Assembly: GCA_024704175.1 (NCBI GenBank)
Contig: CP085629.1
Location: forward strand, 7,429,501 to 7,493,500
Direction: 5' to 3'
DNA length: 64,000 nucleotides
Source of the DNA: Paenibacillus sp. P25
GTDB taxonomy: Bacteria > Bacillota > Bacilli > Paenibacillales > NBRC-103111
The position numbers and the translations under genes are program-made. Numbering within the stretch: the first letter of the stretch is position 1; every line of letters starts with the position of its first letter. Below the pieces are notes generated by a model. That model searched no databases and was not told where the DNA came from. It saw nothing but the letters and a program-made list of their open reading frames with translations. Shown piece by piece: positions 9,191 through 18,895 of this stretch.

Positions 9191-11503
9191 TTGATAAAGA
9201 GGGGTTTCTTCCGCAAGAGTCTGATCTTGATTCTGATCATCTCCAGCATTCCGGGTCTTATCGTAGGTATGGTTATTTATTGGTTCGCCGGCGTGCGTTT
9301 GGAGAACGAGCCGCTTCAGCTTCATAAGAATCAGATTCAACAAAGAGTCGCTCATATCGACGAGCAGTTTAATTATATCGAAGCGTCCATTGCTCACTGG
9401 GCTCTCGACCCGAAACTCAGCAGCGACTTAAAAACCATGAATTTCGGGAGGGAGTTCGAATCGACCCGAGACATCATCAAAACCTTAAAGGTGATGCAGG
9501 GATCAAGTCCGCTGGCAAGCCGTGTGGAGCTGTTCGTGAACGGTTCCGAGCCTTACCTGCTAAGTCCGGAATACGATATTCTAACGGGTAAAGCAGCCTA
9601 TGACAGTTACAACCAGTTGCTCTCCCAAACGAACCTGCTTTTCTGGACGAAGCAGCGGTCGTGGACTCCGGACGAAGCGGATAAGCAGAATCTCGTTCTG
9701 GTTCATAAAATACCGGCCGCCGAGCCTGAATCGATCGGAGCCCTCCTGATTCGTCTCGATACGGACAAATTGTCGAGTTTGTTAAAAACGCTGACGCCTT
9801 ACAACGTCGGCGATACGTTCTTCATGCAGACGGACGGAGACGTGTTGTTATCGAGCACCGGCATGGGGCCCGAAAGCTCTTTTCAGCGCAGCTTGAAGTA
9901 TGAAGTGCTCCAGCGGGGACCAAGTCGGACTCCTTTCTGTACAAATGGGAAGGCAATACATACACGGTCTCTTTCGGGATCTTATCGCGCATAGGCACCG
10001 AATGGATTTATGTATCCGCTTCCCCGGTCAGTGTTATTGTGAAGCCGGTGGTGTTTATTTCCAAGCTGATTCTCATGGTCAGCGCGGCCTCTCTGCTCTT
10101 GGTCGGCGTTTTGTCCTGGCTTACGTCACTCAAGATTTATACCCCGATCGACCGGCTCGTTCACTTACTGGGAGCGGACCGCTTTTTCTCCAAAAGTCCA
10201 GCCGATTATCACGACGAATTCAACTTCATCGAAAGACAGTGGCTTCATTTGACGCGGGAAAGTCTTGCGCTTCAGAACAAGCTCGAGCATCAGCTCCCGC
10301 ATGTGAAGGAAGGCTTCCTGCTGCAGCTCGTGCAAGGCTTTCTTTATTCGCATTCGGAAGAAGAATTGCTGGAACGAATGAGGAGCTTCGGCTGGGAGGT
10401 CGACGGGCGGCAATTTCTGGTCCTGCACGTTCAATTAACCGGGTTCGAAAATTTGGAGGGCAGGTTCTCGCCGGGCGACGAAGGCTTGGTTACTTTCGCG
10501 GCCGCGAACATTATTTCCGAGCTGGCGGCGAGCCGCTTCGAGCAGGCCAATATGATCAATTTTCACGATTTATCGGTCGGGCTGTTCATCATCCATCCCG
10601 CCGATCAATCGTATCAAGCGGAGCTGAAGGCACTTTGCAGCGAGCTCATGCAGGCGATCAGCCATCTTCTGAAATTACGGGTTTCGGTCACGATCGGCAA
10701 ACCTTCCACTTCCATCGTCCAGCTGCATACTCACTATGAAGAAGTAAGGGAGGCGCTCATCTATCGTAATTTTGTAAGCGAGAACCAGATCATCGATTTG
10801 GAGTCGCTTGAAGAGGGGGAAACCAGTGAGTTTGCGGTACCCGTTTGCGCTGGAACGGGAAATTATCCAGATGATCCGCACAGGCCATCAGCAGGAAGCG
10901 CAGAGCTTTATTGCCGCTTTCCTGGATGCGCCGCTGGAACGGGGAGCGAAGGAAATCGACGTCCAGCAATGCATGCTCCAATTGCTCGGCAGCATTCTTC
11001 ATTCGATCCGGCAAGCGGGCATGGATCCGAATCGCGTGTTCAAATCCAAAAATTTGTACGAGCAATTGGCGCAAATCCGGGAACCGCAGCAAATGCTGAA
11101 CTGGTTTAACAGCAGGGTCGTGCATCCGTTTGTTCAAGAGCTGGAAGCGCGCCCCAACGTGCAAGTCATGAAAGTTATCGAAGCCGCTGTGATCTATTTG
11201 CAAAAGCATTATATGGAAGACATCTCGCTTGACAGCTGCGCGGAGCATGTCGGCATGAACCCGGTCACGCTCAGCAAATCGTTCAAGCAGGCAGTCGGCA
11301 AGAACTTTATCGATTATTTGACGGAGTCGCGGATGGACAAGGCGAAAGAGCCGCTCCGTGAGACGGATCAGAAAATCAACGATATCGCCGTGAACGTCGG
11401 GTACCAGCACAGCTATTTCAACCGGCTGTTCAAAAAGCTGGAATCGGTCACGCCGGGCGAATACAGGGAAAGGAGCCGCCGATCAGGCCGGGGAGCCTTG
11501 TAA
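9191..11503 (+). CDS. Membrane-anchored AraC-family regulator, YesN/YesS-like (two frameshifts)
   Basis: Typical Paenibacillus sugar-transport regulator. TM helix at the N-terminus (SLILILIISSIPGLIVGMVI), a Cache-like extracellular region of about 260 residues, second TM (LILMVSAASLLLVGVLSWL), cytoplasmic linker, and a C-terminal double helix-turn-helix (ISLDSCAEHVGMNPVTLSKSF..., INDIAVNVGYQHSYFNRLFKK). TTG at 9191 is preceded 9 bp upstream by AGGGGG and puts the first TM near the start; an ATG at 9113 is in frame but badly placed. Frame breaks near 9912 (CCAAGTC one A short) and near 10830. It precedes an LplB-YtcP-lipoprotein cassette on the same strand, so it very probably controls that cassette in response to the sugar. 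Confidence 0.85.
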
Positions 11504-11694
11504 ATAACGAAAACTGGAGTAAGGGGCTGTTACCGTAAGCTGAAATTTGCTTGCTGTGCGGCCTCTTTTTGTGTGCGTTAATAAAGTCTTATCGGAAAAA
11601 AAGTGCAAATCGGACGTCTGCGGTCAGAGAAAAATTGTCTTATATCGAAAAAAATGAAAAAACGGCTGAATGGCGTACGATTAAAAAAGTCCGA

Positions 11695-11723
11695 TTGTCG
11701 GAAAATTCCGGTTCGCGTACAGT
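11695..11723 (+). promoter_or_regulatory. Candidate sigma-A promoter of the sugar ABC operon
   Basis: TTGTCG, 17 bp, TACAGT, 55 bp before the first permease gene. Upstream, related A-rich boxes GTCTTATCGGAAAAAAA (11586) and GTCTTATATCGAAAAAAA (11637) repeat 51 bp apart and may bind the AraC regulator. Confidence 0.5.
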
Positions 11724-11777
11724 ATGAGGCATACCGGAATCCGAAATCGAATCCATAGTACTGCGAGGAGTGAGAAC

Positions 11778-12745
11778 ATGAATAACGTGTTGGATCCCGA
11801 ACAAGCGGCGGCGCCGGTGCGGGCCATAACTTCCGCGAGAAAGCGAACGTTGCTGTACCGGATCCTTCGGGACAGGCATCTGATGCTGCTGCTTCTCCCG
11901 GGGCTGATTTACTTTGTCGTGTTTAAATATGTACCCATGTGGGGTGTCTTGCTGGCTTTCAAGAACTATTCCCCTTTCACCGGCTTTTTTCAAAGCGATT
12001 GGGTCGGGTTTGATCATTTCAAGCTATTTTTCGAGGATCCCGCCTTCTTCCGGTTAGTACGCAATACGCCGCTGCTGGGCTTTTACGATATGGTGTTTTT
12101 CTTTCCGGCGCCGATCATTCTGGCCCTGCTGCTGAATGAGGTCCGAGTCGCGTTTTACAAGCGCTTTATCCAAACGCTGGTTTACATCCCCCATTTTATT
12201 TCGATGGTGATCGTCGCCAGCATCAGCTATTTGCTGCTGACGACAGAGGGGGCGTCATCAATGAGCTAATGCTCAAGCTGTTCGGGCATAAGATCGAATT
12301 CCTGACGTCGGAGAGCTGGTTCCGGCCGCTGATCATCACCCAAAGCATATGGAAGGAAATGGGCTGGGGAACCATCATCTTCCTGGTCGCCCTTGCCGGT
12401 GTGGACCAGGAGCAATATGAAGCGGCTATCGTCGACGGGGCGAACCGGTTCCGCCAGCTATGGCACATCACGCTTCCCGCCATTCGGGGGACGATCATCG
12501 TGCTGCTCATATTGCGGATGGGGAATTTCCTTGACCGCGGCTTCGAGCAGGTGCTCCTGATGACCAATGCGCTGAACCGCCCGGTAGCCGAAGTGTTCGA
12601 TACGTATGTCTATACGATCGGGATTTTGCAGGCTCAATTCAGCTATAGTTCGGCCGTGGGGCTGTTTAAAGCCATCATCGGCATAATCCTGGTATTTACA
12701 TCCAACTTTTTGGCTAAACGATCCGGACACTCCGGGATATTCTGA
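11778..12745 (+). CDS. Carbohydrate ABC transporter permease, LplB-like (one frameshift)
   Basis: Inner-membrane permease of a CUT1-type importer. Begins with a short cytoplasmic tail, then LLLLPGLIYFVVFKYVPMWGVLLAF, the N-terminal hallmark of LplB/YteP proteins, further TM segments, and the EAA loop EAAIVDGANRFRQLWHITLPAI that docks on the ATPase. ATG 11778 follows GAGGAGTGAG. The frame breaks near 12252 where ACAGAGGGGGCGTC is one G short; with it, TTEGGVINEL reads through. No ATPase gene is nearby, as usual for these cassettes, which share a household MsmX-type ATPase. Followed 20 bp later by the second permease. Confidence 0.9.
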
Positions 12746-12765
12746 TCAAGGGAGGGGGAAATGCA

Positions 12766-13647
12766 GTGTTCGCTCGTCATCAAACTTTCAGCGAGAAAGC
12801 GTTCGATATTTTCAATTATGTGTTCCTGGCCGTTGTCGCCCTCTCCATGATTCTTCCGATCATGTATATCGTCGCGGGATCGTTTGCCAGCGATGCGGAG
12901 ATCGGCAGAAGAGCGTTTTTCCTGATTCCGCAGGACGCATCGCTGAATGCTTACAAATTCGTCTTCAAAGACAATACGTCGCCTAGAAGCTTATTGAACT
13001 CCGTGATCATCACCGTAGGCGGAACCGCCGTGAATCTGTTCTTCACGCTAACGATGGCCTATGCGTTATCACGGAGGCGACTTACCGCCCGCGGCTTCTT
13101 TACCAAGATGGTCATCTTTACGATGATGTTCAGCGGCGGCATCATTCCGACCTATCTCGTCGTGAAGAATCTCGGGCCGCTTAACTCCTACTGGGCTGTG
13201 ATGCTGCCGACGGCGATCAATGCTTTCAACTTGATTGTCGTAAAGACGTTCTTCGAGGACATCCCGAACGAGGTGATCGAATCCGCAAGAATTGACGGCG
13301 ACCATGATATCGGCGTGCTGTGGCGAATCGTTTTGCCGCTTTCCAAGCCGGTTATCGCGACTTTCGCCCTGTTCTATGCCGTCACCCACTGGAACGACTT
13401 CTTCAATGCGCTGATTTATTTAACCGATGCCAAGATGTGGCCGATGCAAGTGCTGCTTCGGCGGCTCGTATTACTCGCGACGGGCTCGCTCGATATGGGA
13501 ACTTACGACCCGACTTATGTGAAGCCGCCGGACCAGTCGATCAAAATGGCCGTCATCGTCGTAGCCACGCCGCCGATTCTGCTGGTGTATCCGTTCCTGC
13601 AAAAGCACTTTGCCAAAGGGGTTTTGTTAGGGGCCGTAAAAGGGTGA
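12766..13647 (+). CDS. Carbohydrate ABC transporter permease, LplC/YtcP-like
   Basis: Partner permease, 293 residues and uninterrupted. Six predicted TM helices starting with YVFLAVVALSMILPIMYIVAGSF; the EAA loop is ESARIDGDHDIGVLWRIVLPLSKP; the ending VYPFLQKHFAKGVLLGAVKG is characteristic of the YtcP group. GTG at 12766 is preceded by GGGAGGGGG. The substrate cannot be read from sequence; related cassettes take up oligosaccharides such as aldouronates or rhamnogalacturonan pieces. Confidence 0.92.
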   Translation: MFARHQTFSEKAFDIFNYVFLAVVALSMILPIMYIVAGSFASDAEIGRRAFFLIPQDASLNAYKFVFKDNTSPRSLLNSVIITVGGTAVNLFFTLTMAYALSRRRLTARGFFTKMVIFTMMFSGGIIPTYLVVKNLGPLNSYWAVMLPTAINAFNLIVVKTFFEDIPNEVIESARIDGDHDIGVLWRIVLPLSKPVIATFALFYAVTHWNDFFNALIYLTDAKMWPMQVLLRRLVLLATGSLDMGTYDPTYVKPPDQSIKMAVIVVATPPILLVYPFLQKHFAKGVLLGAVKG

Positions 13648-13763
13648 CAGGTCAAGGTTTGGCTTAGGGCTGTGTTATTGCAGCGCCCGCAGGTTTGCCT
13701 ATGACGGGTGCATGTTTCAGATAGATTCATACATGGTTTTCCAAAAAAAAGGAGGAAAAAGAA

Positions 13764-15299
13764 GTGAGCTGGAACAGAAAGAGAAGATGGAACACCGCCA
13801 TTAGTGCCGTTCTCATGGTAACCGTGATCGCGGGATGTAACTCGGGGAGTAAGCCGGATGCGGCAGCATCGGCTCCGAAGACGGATGGGGCCAAAGAGAA
13901 GCCTTTCCCGATCAGTATCATGCTGAAAAGTTACTACAATGACACGACGACACCGGAAAGCAAGGTATGGAAGAAAATCGAAGAGTACACGAACACGAAG
14001 CTGGATCTGCAATTTACTCCCGATGCCAACTACACGGATAAACTGAATATCGCTCTTGCTTCCGGCGACCTGCCGACGCTCGTGTTCACCAACAACGCGA
14101 AGGATTCCGCGATTGCCAATGCTATCAATGGAGGGGCTTTCTGGGAAATCGGGCCTTACCTCAAGGATTATCCGAATCTCAGCAAAGCGAACCCGACCGT
14201 GCTGAACAACACATCGGTTAACGGCAAATATTACGGCATTTACATTTCCCGGCCGATCGGCCGCTACGGCATCATGTACCGGAAGGATTGGCTCGATGGG
14301 CTTGGCATGAAGGAACCGACTACGATCGACGAGTTTTACAATATGCTGAAAGCGTTCGCTAACAACGACCCCGACAAGAACGGCAAGAACGACACTTACG
14401 GCATGGTCGTAACCCGCTACGGCGGTCCGTGGGACATCATGCAAACGTGGTTCGGAGCCCCGAACAAGTGGAGGGATGAGGGCGGCAAGCTGGTACCGGT
14501 GCATTTGACGCCGGAATATATGGACGCGCTCAAGTTCTTCAAGAAGCTGTACGACGAGAAGCTGGTCAACCAGGATTTTGCGGTGTACGACTCGGCCAAA
14601 TGGAACGACCCGGTGATCAATAACCAAGCCGGCGTCATTATCGACGTCACGGAGCGCTCTTATCAAATCGACGAAAAGATGAAGCAGACCAATCCGAAAG
14701 GCGCTATGGAGGTGATGGGCGCCGTAAGCGGACCGAAAGGCCTTCACAATATGCCGACGGCCGGTCACAACGGCATGTTCCTCATCTCCAAAACGGCAGT
14801 CAAAACGGAAGCCGACCTGCGGAAGGTGCTGAATTTTATCGATAAGACGAATGACAAAGAGATGCAGGCTCTGATCAGCCAAGGCATCGAGGGCGTTCAC
14901 TACAAATTGGAGGACGGCAAATTGGTGCCGCTCATCCTTCAAACCGACCCGATGACACCGGATATCAACAACAAGAACATGATCCAAATCTTGACTTCCA
15001 TCCCGTATCTGACGCTGGACATGTTCAAGCCCGCTACGCCGCTTCGGGCGAAGTCGCTTGAAGTGCAAAGGGCGAACGAGAAAATCATCGTTACGAACCC
15101 GGGCGAACCGCTCACAAGCCCGACGTATACGAAGAAAGGCGCGCAGCTGGATCAAATCGTGGATGACGCCCGTACCAAATTCATCGTAGGTAAAATCGAC
15201 GAAGCGGGTTGGAAAGTGGAGATGGAACTCTGGAAAAAGAGCGGCGGCGACGATTACATGAAAGAGATGAGCGAAGCCTACGCGAAAAACAAAAAGTAA
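13764..15299 (+). CDS. Extracellular solute-binding lipoprotein of the sugar ABC transporter
   Basis: 511 residues. Signal peptide with RKRR start, hydrophobic TAISAVLMVTV and lipobox VIAGC (Cys25), then a long binding-protein fold of the LplA/YtcQ type (DLQFTPDANYTDKLNIALASGDLPTLVFTNN, YGIMYRKDWLDGLGMKEPTTIDEFYNMLKAFANNDPD is the familiar central block). GTG start at 13764 stands 8 bp after AAAGGAGGAAA. Uninterrupted, and 116 bp from the second permease, a gap often used for differential expression of the binding protein. Terminator follows. Confidence 0.92.
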   Translation: MSWNRKRRWNTAISAVLMVTVIAGCNSGSKPDAAASAPKTDGAKEKPFPISIMLKSYYNDTTTPESKVWKKIEEYTNTKLDLQFTPDANYTDKLNIALASGDLPTLVFTNNAKDSAIANAINGGAFWEIGPYLKDYPNLSKANPTVLNNTSVNGKYYGIYISRPIGRYGIMYRKDWLDGLGMKEPTTIDEFYNMLKAFANNDPDKNGKNDTYGMVVTRYGGPWDIMQTWFGAPNKWRDEGGKLVPVHLTPEYMDALKFFKKLYDEKLVNQDFAVYDSAKWNDPVINNQAGVIIDVTERSYQIDEKMKQTNPKGAMEVMGAVSGPKGLHNMPTAGHNGMFLISKTAVKTEADLRKVLNFIDKTNDKEMQALISQGIEGVHYKLEDGKLVPLILQTDPMTPDINNKNMIQILTSIPYLTLDMFKPATPLRAKSLEVQRANEKIIVTNPGEPLTSPTYTKKGAQLDQIVDDARTKFIVGKIDEAGWKVEMELWKKSGGDDYMKEMSEAYAKNKK

Positions 15300-15335
15300 G
15301 AGAAAGCGATTGACCCCCTTGCGGGGTAAGCTCCT

Positions 15336-15360
15336 AACCCGGCCGCAGGCCGGGTTTTTC
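15336..15360 (+). terminator. Terminator after the solute-binding protein
   Basis: AACCCGGCC-GCA-GGCCGGGTT followed by a T-rich stretch. Confidence 0.85.
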
Positions 15361-15377
15361 TTTTGTTTGATAAGAAA

Positions 15378-15470
15378 GTATAAGTTTTCCATGACTTATT
15401 GCTTCGCATCAAACTTGATAAACGCGCTGGTCCTTGTAAGACAAGGACGGCGTAGCCGTTTATTCTGGCC
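15378..15470 (+). repeat. Structured intergenic repeat, copy 1
   Basis: About 93 bp that recurs at 63175-63269. Shared blocks: TATAAGTTTTC, CTTAT, GCTTCGCA, GATA(A/C)ACGCG, TGGTCC, ACAAGGACGGC and a GCCG near the end. Copy 1 can fold as a 5-bp TATAAG/CTTAT hairpin, a GTCCTTG/CAAGGAC hairpin with loop TAAGA, and an outer GATAAACG/CGTTTATT pairing. It ends about 130 bp before glgC. Confidence 0.65.
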
Positions 15471-15599
15471 CGAATGCAGGAAATATTTTTCGTAATTTAT
15501 GGAAAAAAGTGTTTCAAGATCCTGGGACAAGGTTAACAATATCATATCGAATTCATCGCATTCATCCTATTCCAAACAAAGAAAGGTGCAGGTGAGTTT
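15471..15599 (+). other. Leader region of glgC
   Basis: AT-rich stretch between the repeat and glgC; ribosome site AAAGGTG lies just before the ATG. No further motif recognised. Confidence 0.4.
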
Positions 15600-16796
15600 A
15601 TGAGCTCCCAAGCTTGTGTAGCCATGCTGTTGGCCGGCGGAGAAGGCCGCCGTCTCGGTGTGTTGACCCGACGTAAGGCAAAGCCTGCCGTGCATTTCGG
15701 CGGGGCGTACCGAATCATTGACTTCAGCTTAAGCAACTGCAGAAATTCGGGACTGACCGCGGTCGGCGTGGTCACTCAATATCAATGGAACTCCTTGCAT
15801 GAACATATCGGGGATGGTTCGATCTGGGGAGGCTCTTCGTCAAGCGCTATCACCCTGCTGTCTTCGGAGCAGTCTCATGTGGGGCCGGATGGGTATACCG
15901 GCACGGCGGACGCCGTCTATGCCAACCGCAATTTCATCGAGCAATACGATCCGGAGCACGTTCTGGTGCTGTCGGCGGACCATATTTATCAGATGGATTA
16001 CCGTTTGCTGCTGCAGCGGCACCGGGAGACGGGCGCTGATGCGACGATCGCCGTAACCCCGGTCGCCTGGGAAGAGGCTCACCGCTTCGGGATCATGCGG
16101 ACCGATGAAAGCGGACGGGTCATCGAGTTCGCGGAGAAGCCGGCGAAGCCGAAGAGCAATCTCGCTTCTATGGGCATTTATATATTCAAGTGGTCTTATC
16201 TCCGGGAGATGCTGGAGCAGGATGCGCTCAATCCGGAGTCCAGCCGCGATTTCGGCAAGGACGTCATTCCGGCGATGCTGGCCGCGAAGGCGAACCTGCA
16301 GAGCTATGCCTTCGAAGGCTATTGGAGAGATGTGGGCACGATCGAGAGCCTGTGGGAAGCGCATATGGATCTGCTCGGCAAGCGGCCTGCCTTCTCAATC
16401 GGCGGATCCCGGTGGCCGACGCTGACGCCGAAGTCGCGGACGGGACAAACCTACGTCGATCCGGCGGCGAGCGTGTCGCAATCCATGATCGCAGGCAACT
16501 GCATGGTTTACGGTCATGTCGAACGCTCGATCATTTCCAACGGCGCACAAATCGGACAAGGCGGCGTGCTGCGGGATTGCGTCGTCATGCCGAATGCCAA
16601 GATCGGGCGCAACGTCTTCGTCCGTAATGCGATTATCGGCGAGGGCGCGGTGCTGTACGACGGAGCTTCCGTGGGGAGCTTGTCCGACTCGTCCATCGAA
16701 GTCGTGGGAGACGGCGAGCGCATTGCGAAGAAGCAGGAATCGCGTTCCAAAATGTATATCCCGATCGGACAGCTTCAGTTTGAGCATGCCCGTTAA
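15600..16796 (+). CDS. glgC: Glucose-1-phosphate adenylyltransferase
   Basis: Makes ADP-glucose from glucose-1-phosphate and ATP, the committed step of glycogen synthesis. 398 residues, the usual GlgC length. The N-terminal nucleotidyltransferase has AMLLAGGEGRRLGVLT, KPAVHFGGAYRIIDF, GTADAV, LSADHIYQMDY with the metal-binding Asp, and EFAEKP; the C-terminal part is a left-handed beta-helix (IAGNCMVYGHVERSIISNGAQIG). It lacks a glgD/glgA/glgP neighbour; instead a YflT-type stress protein and a secreted protein follow closely on the same strand. An isolated glgC may serve in storage polymer or in nucleotide-sugar supply under stress. Uninterrupted. Confidence 0.93.
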   Translation: MSSQACVAMLLAGGEGRRLGVLTRRKAKPAVHFGGAYRIIDFSLSNCRNSGLTAVGVVTQYQWNSLHEHIGDGSIWGGSSSSAITLLSSEQSHVGPDGYTGTADAVYANRNFIEQYDPEHVLVLSADHIYQMDYRLLLQRHRETGADATIAVTPVAWEEAHRFGIMRTDESGRVIEFAEKPAKPKSNLASMGIYIFKWSYLREMLEQDALNPESSRDFGKDVIPAMLAAKANLQSYAFEGYWRDVGTIESLWEAHMDLLGKRPAFSIGGSRWPTLTPKSRTGQTYVDPAASVSQSMIAGNCMVYGHVERSIISNGAQIGQGGVLRDCVVMPNAKIGRNVFVRNAIIGEGAVLYDGASVGSLSDSSIEVVGDGERIAKKQESRSKMYIPIGQLQFEHAR

Positions 16797-16827
16797 TTAC
16801 GGTTTATCCTAAAAGGAGGCATCATCT

Positions 16828-17157
16828 ATGTATCATTCCATCGTAGTGGCCAAGGGCGAGCAGGAGGTCAAGGATGCGGTGCGGGAGCTTCATTCCGCGG
16901 GACGGGACGTGCACCAGATTCAAATTCTGGCGCATGAGAACGCCGAGACCGGCGAGCTGTACAAGCCCAAGGTCGTCAGCCGGGTGGGAATGGCCGGCGA
17001 GGATATGATTCATACAGCGGCTCCCTTGTACCGGGGAGGCGGACCTGCCTTGAGGGACAAGCTTCGGGCGCTCGGATTATCCCCTTCGGCGATTGCCTAC
17101 TACGAAGAAGAAATGGCTAAAGGCCGAATTGTCATCGCGGTGGACGAGCGATCATAA
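16828..17157 (+). CDS. General stress protein 17M / YflT-type protein, second copy
   Basis: 109 residues: YHSIVVAKGEQEVKDAVREL, IQILAHEN, then LRDKLRALGLSPSAIAYYEEEMAKGRIVIAV. Same fold order as the protein at 1170-1616 but shorter at both ends. Strong AAAAGGAGG before the ATG and 31 bp from glgC, so probably co-transcribed. Role beyond stress association is unknown. Confidence 0.8.
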   Translation: MYHSIVVAKGEQEVKDAVRELHSAGRDVHQIQILAHENAETGELYKPKVVSRVGMAGEDMIHTAAPLYRGGGPALRDKLRALGLSPSAIAYYEEEMAKGRIVIAVDERS

Positions 17158-17204
17158 GTCCGGCCGGGGAAGCTGGAGAGCCCGGCTGAGAGGAGGGAAC
17201 TTCC

Positions 17205-17772
17205 ATGAATAAACGAACCTTGCCCTGGATCCTCTTAACGGCTGTCATCGGCCTCTATGGAGGCTCTTGGCTGGCCGGCGAGCCTCTGGTCGCGGGTAAA
17301 CCGGTTACCGCTTCCTCGGCGGCGCCGGCTGTGACGGATGCAAGGGAAGACGTCAATGTCCTTCAGGCGTCATGGCCCTCGGCCAAACCGGAATATCGGC
17401 TCGAGAGAGTTAACGGCGTATCGGTAACAGACGACCTGAAAACGCTTTACGAGATCAAAGGCGAGCCTTCGCGCATCGAAACGGACCCGCTTGCTGAAGC
17501 ACGAGCGAGTGTTCGTTTATCCGGACTGCCGGATCGGACTGTACGATAATTTCATTCAGTACGTTGTGGTGCCGGGAGAAGCCGGTACGATCGAGATCGA
17601 CGGCCGTGTGCTGGAGCTGAAGCCGGAGGTGCTAAGGAAGGAGCTCGGCGAGCCCTCGCTGGTGGCGGATGACGGCATCGTGTACCGGCGCGGGCAGAAC
17701 GCCTTGAAGATCTTCCTTGACGCGAACGGGAAGCTGACCTCGGTGCACCTGTTCTCGGCACTGGCGGACTGA
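17205..17772 (+). CDS. Secreted protein of unknown function, possibly DUF4309/YjgB-like (one frameshift)
   Basis: Signal peptide (RTLPWILLTAVIGLYGGSWLAG) and a mature part with two similar halves: TLYEIKGEPSRIE...FVYPDCRIGLYDNFIQYV and LRKELGEPSLVADDGIVYRRGQNALKIFL. The repeated G-E-P-S followed by a tyrosine-containing strand resembles the DUF4309 stress protein YjgB, but I am not sure of the family. ATG after GAGGAGGG; the break near 17495 shifts the frame by one base between the halves. Lies after the YflT-type gene in the same direction. A terminator follows the stop. Confidence 0.55.
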
Positions 17773-17776
17773 AGAG

Positions 17777-17824
17777 CAAAAAGACTTAAGGGGCTTGCAA
17801 GGCAAGCTCGCTTAAGTCTTTTTT
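17777..17824. terminator. Bidirectional terminator between the secreted protein and asparaginase
   Basis: Long stem AAGACTTAAG..GGCTTGC / GCAAGCT..CTTAAGTCTT, with A-run before and T-run after, placed between convergent genes. Confidence 0.9.
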
Positions 17825-18872
17825 GGTCCTCCGATGAACGAGGCTATATCCGGTTCGTCGGCGAATCCCCCTTCGGGCGGCTGTTCGGTTCGGTCGCCCG
17901 CCATCGGCGTTTCCATGAGCCGCTTCACTTCACCCGGATCCGCCGTGCGCCCGAGCGCCCACATGAGCTTGGCGACGGTCGCCTCGGTGGTCATATCGCC
18001 CGTCCCAATCAGCGACGGGTCTTCCGCGAACCTTCCGACTTCATATACGGATAAATCCGTATCTTCCTCAAGACACTGCGTGGTGACGGCTACGGCGATG
18101 TCGGCCTCGATCAGCTCTTTTATTTTCGGAACGACACTCCGGCCGGAGGCGGGTACGCCGCCAAGCCCGAAGACTTCAATGACGACTCCCTTGTAATGGG
18201 TCTTAAGGAAATCGAACAGCGGCGGCTTCGTCCCGGGATGCAGCTTCACGAGACCGACATCCGGGCAGACGGAGGATTCGAGGCGGAGCACGGAAGCGGG
18301 CGGCGGTGACGGCTGAATCCCGTCCCAAACCACCATATCCCCGTCGATCCGTGCCGCATAAGGGGCATTGACGCTGCGGAACGCATCCCGGTCGCGGGTT
18401 CGCCATTTGACGGCCCGGGTCCCCTAATCGCTTTGCCGTCAAATATGACGAAGACCCCGGGAACCGACTCGCATGCGAACCGCAAGGCATCGGCGAGGTT
18501 CTTCCTGCCGTCGGACTGCTCATAGCCGATCGGAATCTGAGAGCCGGTCAGAATGACCGGTTTGGCCAAAGGTCGCAGCATGTAAGAAAGTGCGGCGGCC
18601 GTATACCCCATCGTGTCGGTGCCGTGCGTAATGACGAAGCCGTCGTAAGCATCGTACGCTCGGTAAACGGCTTCCGCTATGCGGGGCCAGTCCTCCGGCT
18701 GCATACTCGAGCTGTCCAGCTGCATGAGCTCTACGCAGTCGACGTTGTACAAGCGGCCGTGCTCCGGAATGTAGCGGAGCAGGGCATCGGCCGACATGGC
18801 GGGGGCAAGCCCGTCCTTGCCTGGCACCGAAGCGATCGTCCCGCCCGTAGCCAGTAGTAGAATGTTCTTCAT
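17812..18872 (-). CDS. ansA: L-asparaginase (one frameshift)
   Basis: Hydrolyses L-asparagine to aspartate and ammonia. N-terminal ILLLATGGTIAS carries the catalytic Thr; the second active-site motif GFVITHGTDTMGYTAAAL and PVILTGSQIP, SDGRKNL follow; the C-terminal domain has VVIEVFGLGGVP and DIAVAVTTQC. No signal peptide, so cytoplasmic. The frame breaks near 18420 (GGACCCGGGCC one A short). The start lies 23 bp after the stop of the ATPase gene of the amino-acid transporter, so it is the last gene of that operon: imported amide amino acid would be deamidated at once. Confidence 0.9.
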
Positions 18873-18895
18873 GCGGTTAACCCCTTGTGAGAAAA

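Noticed and set aside
13515-15392. 625-codon minus-strand frame opposite the solute-binding protein
   Set aside because: Antisense to a clear lipoprotein gene and permease end; composition is that of a mirror frame.
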